Assembly (NCBI GenBank): GCA_965153355.1
Contig: OZ231127.1
Span: 91,016,001-91,080,000, forward strand
Length of the DNA: 64,000 nt
Source of the DNA: Flaccisagitta enflata
Taxonomy: Eukaryota; Chaetognatha; Sagittoidea; Aphragmophora
Reading direction: 5' to 3'
Shown here: positions 11,501-21,371 of the stretch, in pieces
How the letters are laid out: the number at the start of each line of letters is the position of its first letter
Numbering within the stretch: the stretch's first letter is position 1
The notes under the pieces: model-generated
Databases searched by the model: none
The model's input: the letters and a program-made list of their open reading frames with translations, nothing else
What the model was told of the DNA's origin: nothing
Position numbers and translations under genes: made by a program

Positions 11501-13060
11501 TCTGTGATCCTTGTCACAACAGAAGCATGTCACCTCTCTACTCGCAGTAGTGAGCATCAATGTAGTCTTTGCCCGTGTGTCTTTGTTTTTTGCATCAATT
11601 TTTTGTTCAGATGCTGTGCCATAACATTGCAGCTTTTCATGCAAAAAGTCCAACAGCTTTTTTGTTGAAAATGAATCATCATCATTGATCTCCTCGCGCC
11701 ATTTTTGCAAAATTTCCTTTGACATGAGTTCCTCAACAAAGGGTACTATTATCCAAGACCCATTGTCCATGTCTATGCCATACTCAGCAAGACATCTCAT
11801 TGAGGTTTCCAATGTTGTAAGGAATGGCTTGATGCAGTCGGTATCAAAGGGTTTTAGGTTCAAAATGTTTTTGACATGTGACTGTTGAACCAATCTGGGT
11901 TTTCCAAACATTTCTTTGAGAAATTTTTTGAAATGGTCATAGTTGACATCGGTTATGTTGTACCCATCTGCCAGTTTCTTGGCTTCACCAACACAAGCAT
12001 CCTTTAAGTAAAGGAGTTTTTCCACATTTGCCAAATCAGTGCGCTTGTCAATGAGAGATTCAAATGAGTTCCAAAATGCTTGGTACTCAGCTGGAGATTT
12101 CCCATAAAACTTTGGGATCTCTATTTTGGGTGTTTTTGCATGATGGGATGTAGCTGTAGTAGGGGTTGGAACAACAGAGGGGTGAATGACAGCTGGTGTC
12201 ATTGAATCAAGAAATCGTTCTACCTCTGTTAAGGCAGAGGTTACTTTTTCAGTCCAGCCTTCACCAAGGCTCATATCCTCTGCCATAGCTGCATCATCAT
12301 AGAACGCCCAAATTTCATCATCCTTTTTCTCGGAATCTTCGAGGGTTTTCAGTAAGCTTGTTTTTGTGATTTTGACTGCAAATTTGTCGCCAGCAGCAAT
12401 ATCTTTATCCAATTTGTTAGTAGCTTTTGTTATTCGGCCACGAATTGACCTTCTTTCCAATTTTTTCGTTTCCAACAGGTCTTTCTGTGCCTGAGGAAGT
12501 TTGGATTCACAATTTGTGATAGCATCCATGTTGTGAAGATTTTCGGGCTTTGTAGGGGTTGAATGGGGGTTATCGTTGATCTCTTCCTCTTCAGATTTAA
12601 ATTCAGATTCAGAATTTGAATCTTCCGTTGAAGATAACCGGATCTCTTCCCTCTCTTCCTCACTAGGAGAGTAAGGTTCTGGATGGTAAGCTCTTTCCAC
12701 AAATTTTTTACCTGCTGCAAGTGCACGTATAGCAGCAGTCGAGTAATCACCAATTACTTTGGAATAAGTTTCTCTGAGTGATTCAGGGACAAATTCTAAC
12801 TCTTTATCTTTGCAAGACTGTAATGTGTCAAGGCTTGCTAACAATACTGATATTGAAGGACCAATATCCAATGTTGCCGTTAATCCATCGCATTCGTTAC
12901 GATATTTATATAGGTAGTCATCCAATTCTTTCGTATTTTCAACAACTACTTTCTGAGCTTCTTTCCTTTCAAAAACTAAATGGTTCAATACTTGTATTTC
13001 TCTTGTAGAAAGAGTTTTTTCCCATTTGATAATCTCTGTATTAGCATGTAAGTAGTCCAT
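8474..13060 (-). CDS. BEL/Pao gag-pol polyprotein (gag, protease, RT, RNase H)
   Basis: One 1528-codon frame starts at an ATG at 13060. Residues about 310-480 match a DUF1759 gag region (IEIPKFYGKSPAEYQAFW). Residues about 505-585 carry paired Cys/His motifs (CFCC, HCQKC, CRVC, HH). The protease begins near 655 with IDDGSQTTWI, where the usual active site is D-S/T-G. Reverse transcriptase spans about 920-1130 with YMDD near 1065. An A17-type region follows, then RNase H acidic residues in FVDAS (about 1225), RMELLGA, WTDST (about 1298) and NPADIPSRG (about 1345). The frame ends just inside the integrase zinc finger (HISNLH). It encodes virus-like particle, maturation and reverse transcription functions. 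Gag and pol are fused in one frame, as is common in this family. The full enzyme set is present except for the frameshift near the end. Confidence 0.92.
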   Translation of the reverse strand: MDYLHANTEIIKWEKTLSTREIQVLNHLVFERKEAQKVVVENTKELDDYLYKYRNECDGLTATLDIGPSISVLLASLDTLQSCKDKELEFVPESLRETYSKVIGDYSTAAIRALAAGKKFVERAYHPEPYSPSEEEREEIRLSSTEDSNSESEFKSEEEEINDNPHSTPTKPENLHNMDAITNCESKLPQAQKDLLETKKLERRSIRGRITKATNKLDKDIAAGDKFAVKITKTSLLKTLEDSEKKDDEIWAFYDDAAMAEDMSLGEGWTEKVTSALTEVERFLDSMTPAVIHPSVVPTPTTATSHHAKTPKIEIPKFYGKSPAEYQAFWNSFESLIDKRTDLANVEKLLYLKDACVGEAKKLADGYNITDVNYDHFKKFLKEMFGKPRLVQQSHVKNILNLKPFDTDCIKPFLTTLETSMRCLAEYGIDMDNGSWIIVPFVEELMSKEILQKWREEINDDDSFSTKKLLDFLHEKLQCYGTASEQKIDAKNKDTRAKTTLMLTTASREVTCFCCDKDHRIFNCEKFKKLSPKERSDFIFKKKHCQKCLMPITKDHFPKTCKSPIKCRVCQKPHHTLLHWGKPPMSDDAKAASPTSTFTVSSTTVSKQSQVPESLPAVKSCCNSLHHAPQKKEGLTVLKNFKAVPKERPNLTIRSVIDDGSQTTWILQKTAKMLKLPVIRRVLLAVATAFSGEHRAPELYDVVKISLCTKDNRYCEMEAVVSLAEKLTVDMDAIRLDPCTEYPHLADIQFADDYPRDATEVELLIGNEYADHIQTGNKRVGNPGEPCAIQTLFGWVLSGSIRQNASHFTSANLTQVVALENVLEKFWKLEECPNPNSRIKNLVDEKVHEEFKKTITYDDVNQQYMVKIPYKEEVKKLSDNFVPTRALYWKQQAILKNDPEKRATVQKIFDEQFDLGVLELVSDADTPAGGVHYLPWHLVLRPGHPTTPVRIVKNASFKGKFGISLNSAQHVGPNLLPDIVGSILRFRSRKIAFVSDVKKMFWQIKIPVEQQDLHRIITPKGIARQTSVMFGESSSPFLSMATCEYHAQREDIQQKFPKACEFVENELYMDDVPGGCDSVDDGVDILTQIKGFFGSMHMRVHKINSNNKELLSMIEGTDDSEEAAVLGLQWHTNHDSLCVPNKEWDKTPTTKREFSQKIASFWDPIGGRSPLICKGKMIMQKIWQLGSDWDQLLSDELKREVEEFRKATVVDFEIPRFFGNPTVLHIFVDASESAYAAVAYAFSERGSCFLMSKTRVKPIKVVSLPRMELLGAVLGSRLLAFLHEEVFKSGIETFLWTDSTIALGWIESSSARYKPFVGNRIAEIQRTCGSHGVKCMWVPGDDNPADIPSRGIWPLDETQSKLWIEGPEFIRTGDWPNQPVMEKPDIEQRKVAVNITQVREPVISLERYSSLEKLVRIMMYVIRFCSPLGARANNSIAQQRKRALAKLISQEQKTFFSEEYECLQKNRAIPRNSRLIQFNPILEDGLIKMSGRVNKNIIILPNKSHLTRLLIRDVHISNLHMGSNQTLI

Positions 13061-13866
13061 GTAGCCGCTAGTTACTGTAAACCATGGCTAAAACAATTTT
13101 GAGATCAACTTCCACAATCAAAAATCCGACCTTGGATTATTTTTGATAAATCTCAACCTCTGTGAGATATAAATCGGTCTTTAGACCCTTCTTCCAATTA
13201 AGCCCTCCTGGCTTGTTTTTATCTCAACTCCTATGAGATATAAATAGGTCAATTCTTTAAGACCTTCTTTCCAATTAAGCCCGCCTGGCTTATTTCTTTA
13301 TCTCAACCCTTGTGAGATAAAACTGGTCAATACAAATGACTCAATTTACAGACCAGATTCCCCCAGGAATTTTCAAACTGGTCAATCTCAACACCTGTGA
13401 GATAATAATTTTGACTAATATAGACCAGATTCCCCCAGGAATTTTCGTACTGGTCAATCTCAACTCTTGTGAGATTTCAAATGGTGGTCACCACTTCCTA
13501 TATCACCACTTCCAAAATCACCACTTCCAAATTCACCACTGATTCACCACTTCCAAATTCACCACTTCCAATTTGTGGCTCATTCACTACTTGGGTTTCA
13601 TAAAGTACCTTTTCTTCTTCCAAGTGGCTCGTAAAGCACACTTTTTGTCTCCTTGGGTACTCGCAAAGTACCTTTTCTTCTTCCAAGTGGCTCGTAAAGC
13701 ACACCTATGGTTCTCGTTCTCCTGCAAGTGACTCGTAAAGTGCACTTGTTCCAATGTAATCACTATAGTCCGCCTGACTATGTTCCTATGTGATCACAAT
13801 AGTCCGCCTGACTATTTTTCACATCCAATTCTGGCCTGCTTGAAATTGAATGAAAAGTTGGAAGAT
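13061..13866 (-). repeat. Retrotransposon leader with arrays of small stem-loops
   Basis: This untranslated leader is packed with short inverted repeats. Five ATCTCA...TGAGAT hairpins occur at about 13150, 13221, 13298, 13385 and 13456. AAGCC...GGCTT occurs at 13200 and 13277, and ATAGTC...GACTAT at 13765 and 13799. Long GACCAG...CTGGTC stems start at 13351 and 13424. In element sense the last two types share the loop AGG(C/A)G. From 13500 to 13740 it also has CACCACTTCCAAATT repeats and a GTGCTTTACGAGCCACTTGG-type tandem of about 33 bp. Likely roles are packaging or dimerisation (inference). Confidence 0.7.
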
Positions 13867-13883
13867 CTAATAAAGGGACGCCA
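13867..13883 (-). other. Primer-binding site
   Basis: In element sense the 5' LTR is followed after six bases by TGGCGTCCCTTTATTAG. TGG at the start pairs with the CCA end of a tRNA, as expected for minus-strand priming. The tRNA is not identified. Confidence 0.65.
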
Positions 13884-13889
13884 TAAAAT

Positions 13890-14078
13890 AATTGGAGGGG
13901 TTGGTTATAATGAACCTGCTGTTGATAGGGTAACAAAATAATAGAAGATAAAGCCGATTGAAGATATTTAACTTTCGAGGATTTAAATCAGTTTCACTCC
14001 TTTTATTTTGCTGAGGTTATCAATTTCAAACGGGAGCAATCGGGAATTGTGATTGTAGTCAAGTTGCGGGATTCTGGG

Positions 14079-14172
<94 letters not shown>

Positions 14173-14692
14173 TTTTATCTCTTTTAAGTATCTATCTGTA
14201 GTTATAACCAAACTGCAGAATTAAGCGTCTTTGTTTCCACAATTTATCGACGGAGAATTGCAGAGATTCAATTTCCCTTTTTTTCATGAAAGGGAGAAAA
14301 TAAAAGTCCAGAGTTCTTTTCTTTACGAAGGATTTAATGTAAGTGAATCATTCCAAATTTCAATTAAACAAGAAAACATAAAAATAGAAAGAAAAAGTCA
14401 TTACAAAAAGAAAGATTACATTCTTTATCGGCAACAATTGTTATTCTTAGGCGGCATTGGAATAAAGAGTGAAATAAAGACGAAGGCCGCCAAACTGAGA
14501 AGGCAACGTCATTCTTACGAAAAGGAGAAAATGAGAATTGACCAGTCAGAAAGGAATTTGACTTTTAAACGGGAGAAAGAATACGTTGAGAAAACTTACG
14601 AAGGACAAATTCTTAATACAGTATGAATTATTAAAAGTGCTTTTACAGAGATACAGTTTCTTTTCTCTAAATTGCTAATCGCGTTTTTTATA
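13890..14692 (-). repeat. 5' LTR of the BEL/Pao element
   Basis: Homologous to 6600-7351. Its GA microsatellite (14083-14170) is longer, and it keeps the 24-bp segment absent from the other LTR. In the 396 bp around the open stretch at 14231-14626 there is one substitution relative to the other LTR. The outer border in element sense begins TATAAAAAACGCG. Confidence 0.85.
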
Positions 14693-14984
14693 GACTTGTT
14701 GAATTGAGAAAATAAATTTGGTCCTAATCAAGGCACCAGACCATCAATGCTGTATTCTTATAGAATGACCATGGAAAAAATTTCTCTCACAAGTACAGCA
14801 ATCAATTATATACGACTACCGCATTGATGAATCAGTGCCTGTATCAAGTCCAAATCGATTTTTCAAGAAGATGGGGCTCTAATTATGCAAAAAGAACATA
14901 AAAAGTGCTCAATTTTTTCCTTGAATGCTCAAACTTAGCCTATCCTACTTGGTATGCGCTCTAGTGAAGCGCAACTGTACTTAC

Positions 14985-15117
14985 ATTGTCTAAAATCCGG
15001 ACCCTTCGAGACGAGAGTGAGTCTTGATTCCTGAAACCAATTGTAAGGAGTTGTGTTCTTTCCATCAAATATGTAGTCTGCCACGATCTCTCCCGCCGTG
15101 TAAAGTGTCATTTGAAT
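14985..15117 (-). CDS. Candidate internal exon, unknown domain
   Basis: A strong acceptor (ACTTTTGCAG) and donor (AAT|GTAAGTAC) bound an open frame with MTLYTAGEIVADYIFDGK, TTPYNWFQESRL and TLVSKGPDFRQ. The composition is protein-like. It lies downstream of the coiled-repeat exons on the same strand and may belong to that gene, but direct splicing from 17547-17589 would be out of frame, so another exon would be needed. No family recognised. Confidence 0.5.
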
Positions 15118-15261
15118 CTGCAAAAGTAAAATGAAGTTAACTAATGAAAAAAAAAAAGAAGGTAGACTGCATTTTATGCATCTGGTAAAAAAGTAACCAG
15201 GACAAGGGGGCCTACGATCCAATCTCTCAGAGGACTCCTCTACAAATGCACGCTGAATATA

Positions 15262-16531
15262 CAGGGTGTTTCAAGTGAGTTGTAACATAAAGAATCGATA
15301 TATTTCTGCTTCTAAGTACCCAAATCAATTTCTGAAAAAAGATCTATGAAGATCTTGGTCCCCACTTTTTTCATGGTAAATTTCATAATGAGCGGTCTAT
15401 TTGTTTAAGAGCCATATATCTTTAAAGAACATATATGATTTCTAATGTTATAATTTTTTGTTCTTTATTTCTTTACTTCACAAAAAAGTAGATATCTTTA
15501 ACTGCCCGTCATTCTTTTACAAATCGAGCTAGAACCTCGGGATTGGTCTCAAATGACAGATTATTTGTCATAAATTTTGGATGTTCTAAAAAATTAGGTA
15601 GTTTTTGAATTTTAAAAATATTCTTTTTGACTTTTTTTCAAAATCACAATCAAAACTGAAAGGATGTTTGCCAAAGACTATCAAAAAAGTCCTTAAATTT
15701 CCAAAATTTTTCTTATTTCAAAGCAGATAAGCAATCTATGTTCAATTATCTATCATCTGAGACAAATCCCAAGATTTTAGCTTAATTTGTTTACAGGTAG
15801 CAAACAGTTAAAGTCAGTTAGTGCTATGTACATGTATGAAAAAGATGATTTCCCACTTAAAACTACCTTTCTTTTGATATTTTACGGACACCAACCTATT
15901 CATTAAGACATGATGAGGTTTGGAATGAAAAAAAAATGGGGACCAAGATCTTTCTAGATCTTTTTTCAGAAATTAATTTGGGTACCTAGAAGCAGAGATA
16001 TGTCGATTCTTTATGAAAGTTGGACAACATTACAACTCAACCCCACTTTACCAAAGGATGAGAGCCTTTGGAGCTCTCAATGGTGTTTAATCCGGACCCA
16101 TCACAACTATCCTTTGAATCTCTGAAAAATATTCCCTCTTCAGAAATAATCACAAGACTTGTCAAAAGTTATGCAACATTCAGAAAAAAGTCACCAACTT
16201 CTGTCTATTCATGAGATATGTAGACCACAAGAAAACACTTGATAAATATGGCGGGCGAAAGGAGACCATATCCATCTGGGCACCTTCTCATATTCTTCAT
16301 ATACCAAAAATAGCAAGAAACTGAAACTCTCCTCTTCCTGAAACAACCCTCTTAAAAACCCATGTGTCAACCCCAAGATCTTAAACCAAAGAAATCCTTA
16401 ATACTTCAATCCAATTGTTACAAATAACAAATCACCTGAGGATGAATTAGTTACCAAAAGATAAGCTAATTACCAGAGGCAATGTTGTAAAAAACCATAC
16501 CATTATGTTACAACTCACTTGAAACACCCTG
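15262..16531. mobile_element. TA-flanked inverted-repeat element, 1.27 kb, with a nested foldback
   Basis: 25-bp TIRs begin CAGGGTGTTTCAAGTGAGTT and are flanked by TA at 15260-15261 and 16532-16533, as for mariner-like elements. Inside, a diverged inverted copy of the first 120 bp lies at about 15930-16050 (AAGATCTTGGTCCCCA and complement). No transposase frame is visible, so it is non-autonomous. It would lie in the large intron before the exon at 14985-15117. Confidence 0.7.
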
Positions 16532-16533
16532 TA

Positions 16534-17546
16534 TGTTGAATAAGTGAATAAGTGAAAGAATGAAAAATGTGGCTGCTCTTTTAATGAAAGAGCTTCTGAT
16601 TTTGTGATTTAGAATTTTGTTTGACTGACCATCAGACAGACCAGCAGACTGACGAACAGACAGCCTCTTACAGGTGGCATAAAAACACAATGAGAGGAGT
16701 GGCCTCTAGCAGTACCCCCTACAGCCCATACCGGAGGTGCTATGTGGCCACGGAGGGTATCAATTAAAAGCTCATGTGATTAGAAGTGGCGCCATCAGGA
16801 CAATTTTCAGGATTCGACCTAGTATGTGAAATACAGCTCTTCGAAAGGTCAAAATTTGTCGATTTATACAGTGTTGAAAAAGACTGATTTTGACTACTTC
16901 TGTTCCTAAACCTACTATTTGGTTATAAGGTGGAAATTGAGATAAGCTGTTAAGTAGTGAAGAACTGGGGTAAAGCATTCGTTTTTCAAATCAAGACAAG
17001 TTTTTGGCCTCTTTCTTCATTTTCCGGTCAGCAGTTAAAGTTAGAGTTAGAGAAATATACTAGTAATGGTGGCTATGGCAGTGAAGAAAAAAGTAGTAAT
17101 CATTGGCCACTATCAACCAAGGTTTTCTCTTCTTCAATAGGACTAAGCCAAATGAGGCAGCTAAGCTAAAATACTCAAAATTATTTATTCAGATGACTAG
17201 CTGTGCTCACTGACATGCTTTATTGTACTTGCAAGCTCAAACATGGATCAAAACAATAATCTATCTATCGCATTCAATTCAGAAATTGAGCTAAATGAGC
17301 CAAGCAAGCTAGATTAGTCAAAAACACCCTCACAGATGAGCAGCTATGCTGATTAACATGTTTACTTGTATTTGCATATTCAAACAAACATAAATACACT
17401 CCTTTACTGATGCTACGTAAAATCTAAAAAAATCAAAAAATATTCAGTTGAAACTTTTTGAGAAAAAAAAATCTTTAAAAAATTGTGACTCAAAACTCGA
17501 GACTTCTAAGAGGCCAAATGAAAGAGAATTATCTAAATTTACTTAC
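16534..17546. other. Probable intron sequence
   Basis: AT-rich with no supported exon. Near 16620 a GACCATCAGACAGACC tract may be an HP remnant. Two diverged segments around 17190-17230 and 17330-17370 share AGATGA, AGCT(A/G)TGCT and ACATG(C/T)TT, an old tandem duplication. Confidence 0.4.
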
Positions 17547-17589
17547 CTTGTCAGTTTCGTTTCAGGAGCACAATCGGTGGATTGTGATG
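17547..17589 (-). CDS. Possible 43-bp exon of the coiled-repeat gene
   Basis: A consensus donor (ACAAG|GTAAGT) follows 17547. An acceptor at AGCTTAG before 17589 would give a phase-1 entry compatible with one reading of the exon at 17781-17888 and the peptide SQSTDCAPETKLT. The polypyrimidine tract is weak. Confidence 0.3.
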
Positions 17590-17780
17590 CTAAGCTTCCG
17601 CATATGAAATAAAACCGTGTTTCATTCAAATATGTCAAAAAGTTGAAGACTGACTTCAACTTTACTCCCGATTGACTCAAGGCTCTAACCCATAAGCGTT
17701 CAGAAAAACACTATGGCCAAATCGCTCCCAACGTACTGTATCATATTCATCATTACATAAGTGCACTAAAAAACTTACAC

Positions 17781-17888
17781 TTTTGTCTTGTCCTGTGAAG
17801 ATTTTACCCCAGCGATCTTCAAGTTTGGTCAACTGTTCGGGGATATCAAGACCGTTGCCCCATGTCAAATACAGCAGAATTTCCTTTC
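17781..17888 (-). CDS. Second exon of the coiled-repeat gene
   Basis: The acceptor TTCTCATTCTCAG precedes 17888 and the exon enters in phase 1, exactly matching the phase of the donor of the exon at 18872. The junction gives a Gly codon and the peptide GKEILLYLTWGNGLDIPEQL, then a segment ending FTGQDK. The donor is GTGTAAGT, so the exact end is 17781 or 17779. The residues look like part of a folded domain following the helical stalk; no family recognised. Confidence 0.6.
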
Positions 17889-18871
17889 CTGAGAATGAGA
17901 AATCAAAGCAGGACAAGAAATATATATATATACAGTAGATCTCATTTGGACTTGAGATAATGGGGACAAGGATTATGGAAGAAACAAAAAAACTAAGAGA
18001 GGATATTAGTCATACAATAAGATACTTTATTCCTTGTCACAGTCATAGAAGGTTGCTATTAAAACACGTTATTCTGAATCTATTCTGAATCTATAAGAGG
18101 CTACATCTTTCAGTCTTTCAGCCAGTTTGTTGTACAGTGGCACAATCAAACTCAATATCTTTGAAATGAATTGGGCAAATATGCAAATGTGCTCCATGTT
18201 TTTGTTCCATACTCCATAGCCTTGTTTTTCAGATTTTACTAATCATATCAATCAAATTGATAAAGAGGAGACAAACCCCTCAGAATGAACCAAGAGGGGG
18301 ATGGATGGATAGACAAACATATTTTCATACTGCCAGGTAGATCCCCCGTTCTACAGAGTTTTGTCCTCTTTGGGGCTGCTGACCAAAAAGGAATGATAGG
18401 AAAGGGCTAATTTTGTACTGATTACCACGCGGATCAATGAAAAAGAAGCACTTCTGAATGACCATTTAGACCATTTTATCATTGATTTCAAGTTGAATGC
18501 TTTGCAGTATTATAAAGCCCAGCTTTTGATCTTCAAGAATCAAAAAGAAAATGTTCAGAATCTTGAGGCGTTTAGGCATAGTAGTGGGCTTTGACTGGTT
18601 GTAACTTTTAAATGGTTTTAGATACAAACCTGAGCTAGGTCTTGATTGAAATGAAATCTAAAAATCTTCAAAATGATATCTATAGAAAAATTTTTGAATG
18701 ATTTTTTTTTCCGTCTATCAATAAATAAGCATGTGCGTCATTTTTTCATTCGCGTGGTACTACTTAATGGTCCATTATAGCCAGAAAGTCTACCAATTTC
18801 CTTTCAATCAACCGGGCGGGCTGGAACAGGCATGTATTTGACCATGATTCTGATTCAATGAGTTGGCTTAC
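17889..18871 (-). other. Intron of the coiled-repeat gene with an FB-2 remnant
   Basis: Bounded by a matching donor and acceptor. At 18300-18400 GGATGGATGG, GTTCTACAGAGTTTTGTCC and TTTGGGGCTGCTGACCAAAA match the right end of the FB-2 foldback. A diverged pogo-like end (TACAGTAGATCTCATTTGG) begins near 17931. Confidence 0.5.
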
Positions 18872-19973
18872 CTTTCTTCATTTGTTCAAACTCTTTAAAG
18901 ACTGACTCTTGCACCGTAGCCGGGGCTCCAATCCTTGTGTTGATCTGTTTTGAAGCTGTATCCACAGCCGTCAATTTGCCGTCCATCTCATTCAATTTTG
19001 TGTCAATGGCATTTGTTTCATTTGTCATTAACTCTCTCAACGTTTCAATGTCGCTGTCAATGGCGTTAGTTTCTGTGGTGATTTTGTTCTCTATCTGACC
19101 TAAAGTCTTATCAATGGCGTTTGTTTCATCTTTCACTAACTCACTCAATGTTTTGAGGCTGCTGTCAATTTCATCCGTTTCCTTTTGCGTGGTGTTGCTC
19201 AATCTCTCGACACTGACTTCAATTTCATTTGTCTCGGCCAGTAAGTTTTTGTCTATCTCGTCGGTCTCATCGACTACTTTTTTATCCAAATTTGCCACGG
19301 CTGTATCTAGATTATCTGTCTCTTTCCGCGTCAAAGTGGTCAAAGAAGCTAAGCTTCCATCCAATTCTTTCGTCTCTGTATCCACTTGACTGGTCAAATT
19401 TGCAATGGCGGAATCTAGATAATCGGTTTTGGTTTGGGTCAAAGTGGTGAGTGCTGCAAGTGTAGTGTCAATGTTATCAGTTTCTGTTTGCGTCAAAGTG
19501 TTGAGTGTTGTCAGGGCTGTGTCAATGTTGTTAGTTTCTGTTTGTGTCAAAGTGGTGAGTGTTGTTAGGGCGGTGTCAATGTTGTCAGTTTCTGTCTGTA
19601 TTAAATTGGTGAGTGTTGTTAGGGCGGTGTCAATGTTGTCAGTTTCTGTTTGCGTCAAAGTGGTGAGTGTTGTCAGGGCGGTATCAATTTGGTCAGTTTC
19701 TGTTTGGGTCAATGTACTCAACGCCCCTATGCTGCTGTCAATCTGGTTTGTCTCTCGGGTCAATGTAGTGTCGATTTCAGTTGTCTCTGTCTCAACTTGT
19801 TGCCGTAAGTTTTCCAAAGTGCCATCTATTTGAGTGGTTTCGGTGTCAACTTGTTTTTCCAGTTTGGCAAAAAGTTCTTTCATTTCTTTGTGAAGATTGG
19901 CCACGTCTTCAGCCAGATTGTGAAGGTTAGTGTCTTGCAAATCGCGGTCATCATCCCCATGCAATCCACCCAT
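18872..19973 (-). CDS. First coding exon: 18-residue helical repeat protein
   Basis: It starts at an ATG (MGGLHGDDDRDLQ) with AGA before it and ends at the donor AAAG|GTAAGC, giving about 367 residues. After a short charged N-terminus come 17 copies of a motif of the form T-E-T-x-x-I-D-x-x-L-x-x-L (consensus TQTETDNIDTALTTLTTL), mostly 18 residues apart. Two steps are 11 instead of 18, in the segments with TLTRETNQID and LLAETNEIE. Eighteen residues are exactly five turns of an ideal alpha helix, so Ile and Leu form a continuous stripe, implying a long helical stalk that oligomerises. It lacks Cys and a signal peptide. The 54-bp DNA repeat is best preserved in the middle (19430-19700), suggesting recent unit expansion. 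The protein continues into 17781-17888. Function unknown. Confidence 0.7.
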
Positions 19974-20439
19974 TCTCTATTTGAATGGAAGTAAGTACGA
20001 GTGATAGAATTACCACCTAGTTAATGTTTGCCACCTCGCCTATTCAGTAGGGTGGTTGGGAATTTGGTCAAACATTTATATATTGATATACTCAGGCCCT
20101 CATAACCCTCATACCCTTCCATCTTTGAAAAGCGCTCAAATCTTAACAAAAAATGATAGCAACATGCGGATTGCACTACTGGTTAGCTCTTGAGCTCTAG
20201 TTTCATAATTTCATGTATTTTAGGTCTAATTTTAAAAGCAAAGTGGCCAAATTTTGAGCCCAAAGTGACTGAATTTCAACATTTTCACCACAACCACCAT
20301 TGAGTGGTGATAAATAAATGGAACTCGCGGTCCCTAAAATGGATCAAAGATCCTAATCTCTTTTGATCTAGGTAAAAATATTATAAAAATAATCAAAAAC
20401 GATTGGGTACACAGGTTTTGAGCACATGAGGGGGAAAGA
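19974..20439. other. Upstream region of the coiled-repeat gene
   Basis: AT-rich, no clear promoter element and no repeat recognised. An AG before the start ATG (CAAATAGAGAATGG) could be a splice acceptor. Confidence 0.35.
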
Positions 20440-20540
20440 CACCGTCAAGTATGGATGTACGTATGTACGCACGTACGGATGGAAGGATGGACGTCTGGAA
20501 ATTCACCCCTTTGGGGCCGCTGCCCAAAAAGGATTCATAA
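20440..20540. mobile_element. FB-2 right-end remnant
   Basis: A GGATGGAAGGATGGACG tract followed by CCCCTTTGGGGCCGCTGCCC and AAAAAGG, the FB terminal signature, with no matching left end. Confidence 0.5.
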
Positions 20541-20720
20541 AGGTGACAAACTTTTGATCTAGGTAGTAGTCAAAAATCCACAAGATATTATTTCTCTTTG
20601 GTGCGTCAATCAGTTCCCGTTCATAGGTGAAATGTAAGCTCATCTTTGGCTAATGATTCGCTTCGTTTTCTGTCTGTTTGTCTTTGCAACTTTATTTGAG
20701 TTAAAGGCTGTCTCTGTTTG

Positions 20721-20872
<152 letters not shown>

Positions 20873-20881
20873 TATTCATGT

Positions 20882-20945
20882 ACAGTGACACTCCGAATTA
20901 ACAAATCCAGGAGTAACGGGAATTCGGTTTTAATAGATGCTTACC
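20882..20945. mobile_element. pogo-like MITE end fragment
   Basis: TACAGTGACACTCCGAATTA followed by ACGGGAATTCGG resembles the end of TA-flanked MITEs; the opposite end is not found. Confidence 0.3.
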
Positions 20946-21141
20946 ATGGGTTCCTTATCTTTGGGTAATAGAACAAATGACGCGGGATCACGGATGGAAC
21001 GATTGACCAACGCGCGAACAAAGCCTCCAATAGAGTTGTGTGTCCGCAACTAAATAGGAAAATGGAAAGAATAACAAGATGAGAACAAAAACTAGATTGG
21101 AAAAGACAAAAAAAATTTTGATCAGATCGAGATGAGGAAAA

Positions 21142-21365
21142 AACGAGGCCAACACCTATAGGTCGCGTGCAGGACATAAATAACTTAGGATGACTCCAAT
21201 CAACTTCAAATGACTTAAGATGACTAAAAATAACTTTAAAAGACATGAAATGATGATAAATGACTTAAGTGAGTTAATGTAATGTTAAATGACTCAAAAT
21301 GACTTACAATGACTTAGAATGACTAAAAATGACCTGAAATGACAAAGAATACCTATAAGTTAATA
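21142..21365 (+). mobile_element. HP subtype A, 3' truncated
   Basis: Head ACGAGGCCAACACCTATAGG, motif GGTCGCGTGC, then TGACTTAAAA-type decamers. The tetranucleotide tract and terminal hairpin are missing; a subtype C copy follows directly. Confidence 0.55.
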
Positions 21366-21371
21366 AGTAAT

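Larger units (their letters stand above)
6600..14692 (-). mobile_element. BEL/Pao LTR retrotransposon, minus strand
   Basis: An 8.1-kb element with directly repeated LTRs (6600-7351 and 13890-14692), a primer-binding site next to the right LTR, a purine-rich tract next to the left LTR, and a gag-pol of BEL/Pao order (DUF1759-type gag, zinc-binding Cys/His region, aspartic protease, reverse transcriptase, A17-type region with RNase H, integrase). Transcription runs right to left. The LTRs differ by one base in the 396 bp around the open stretch, plus microsatellite length and one 24-bp indel, indicating recent insertion. No convincing target duplication flanks it. One frameshift in the integrase region suggests this copy is not autonomous. 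Confidence 0.92.
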
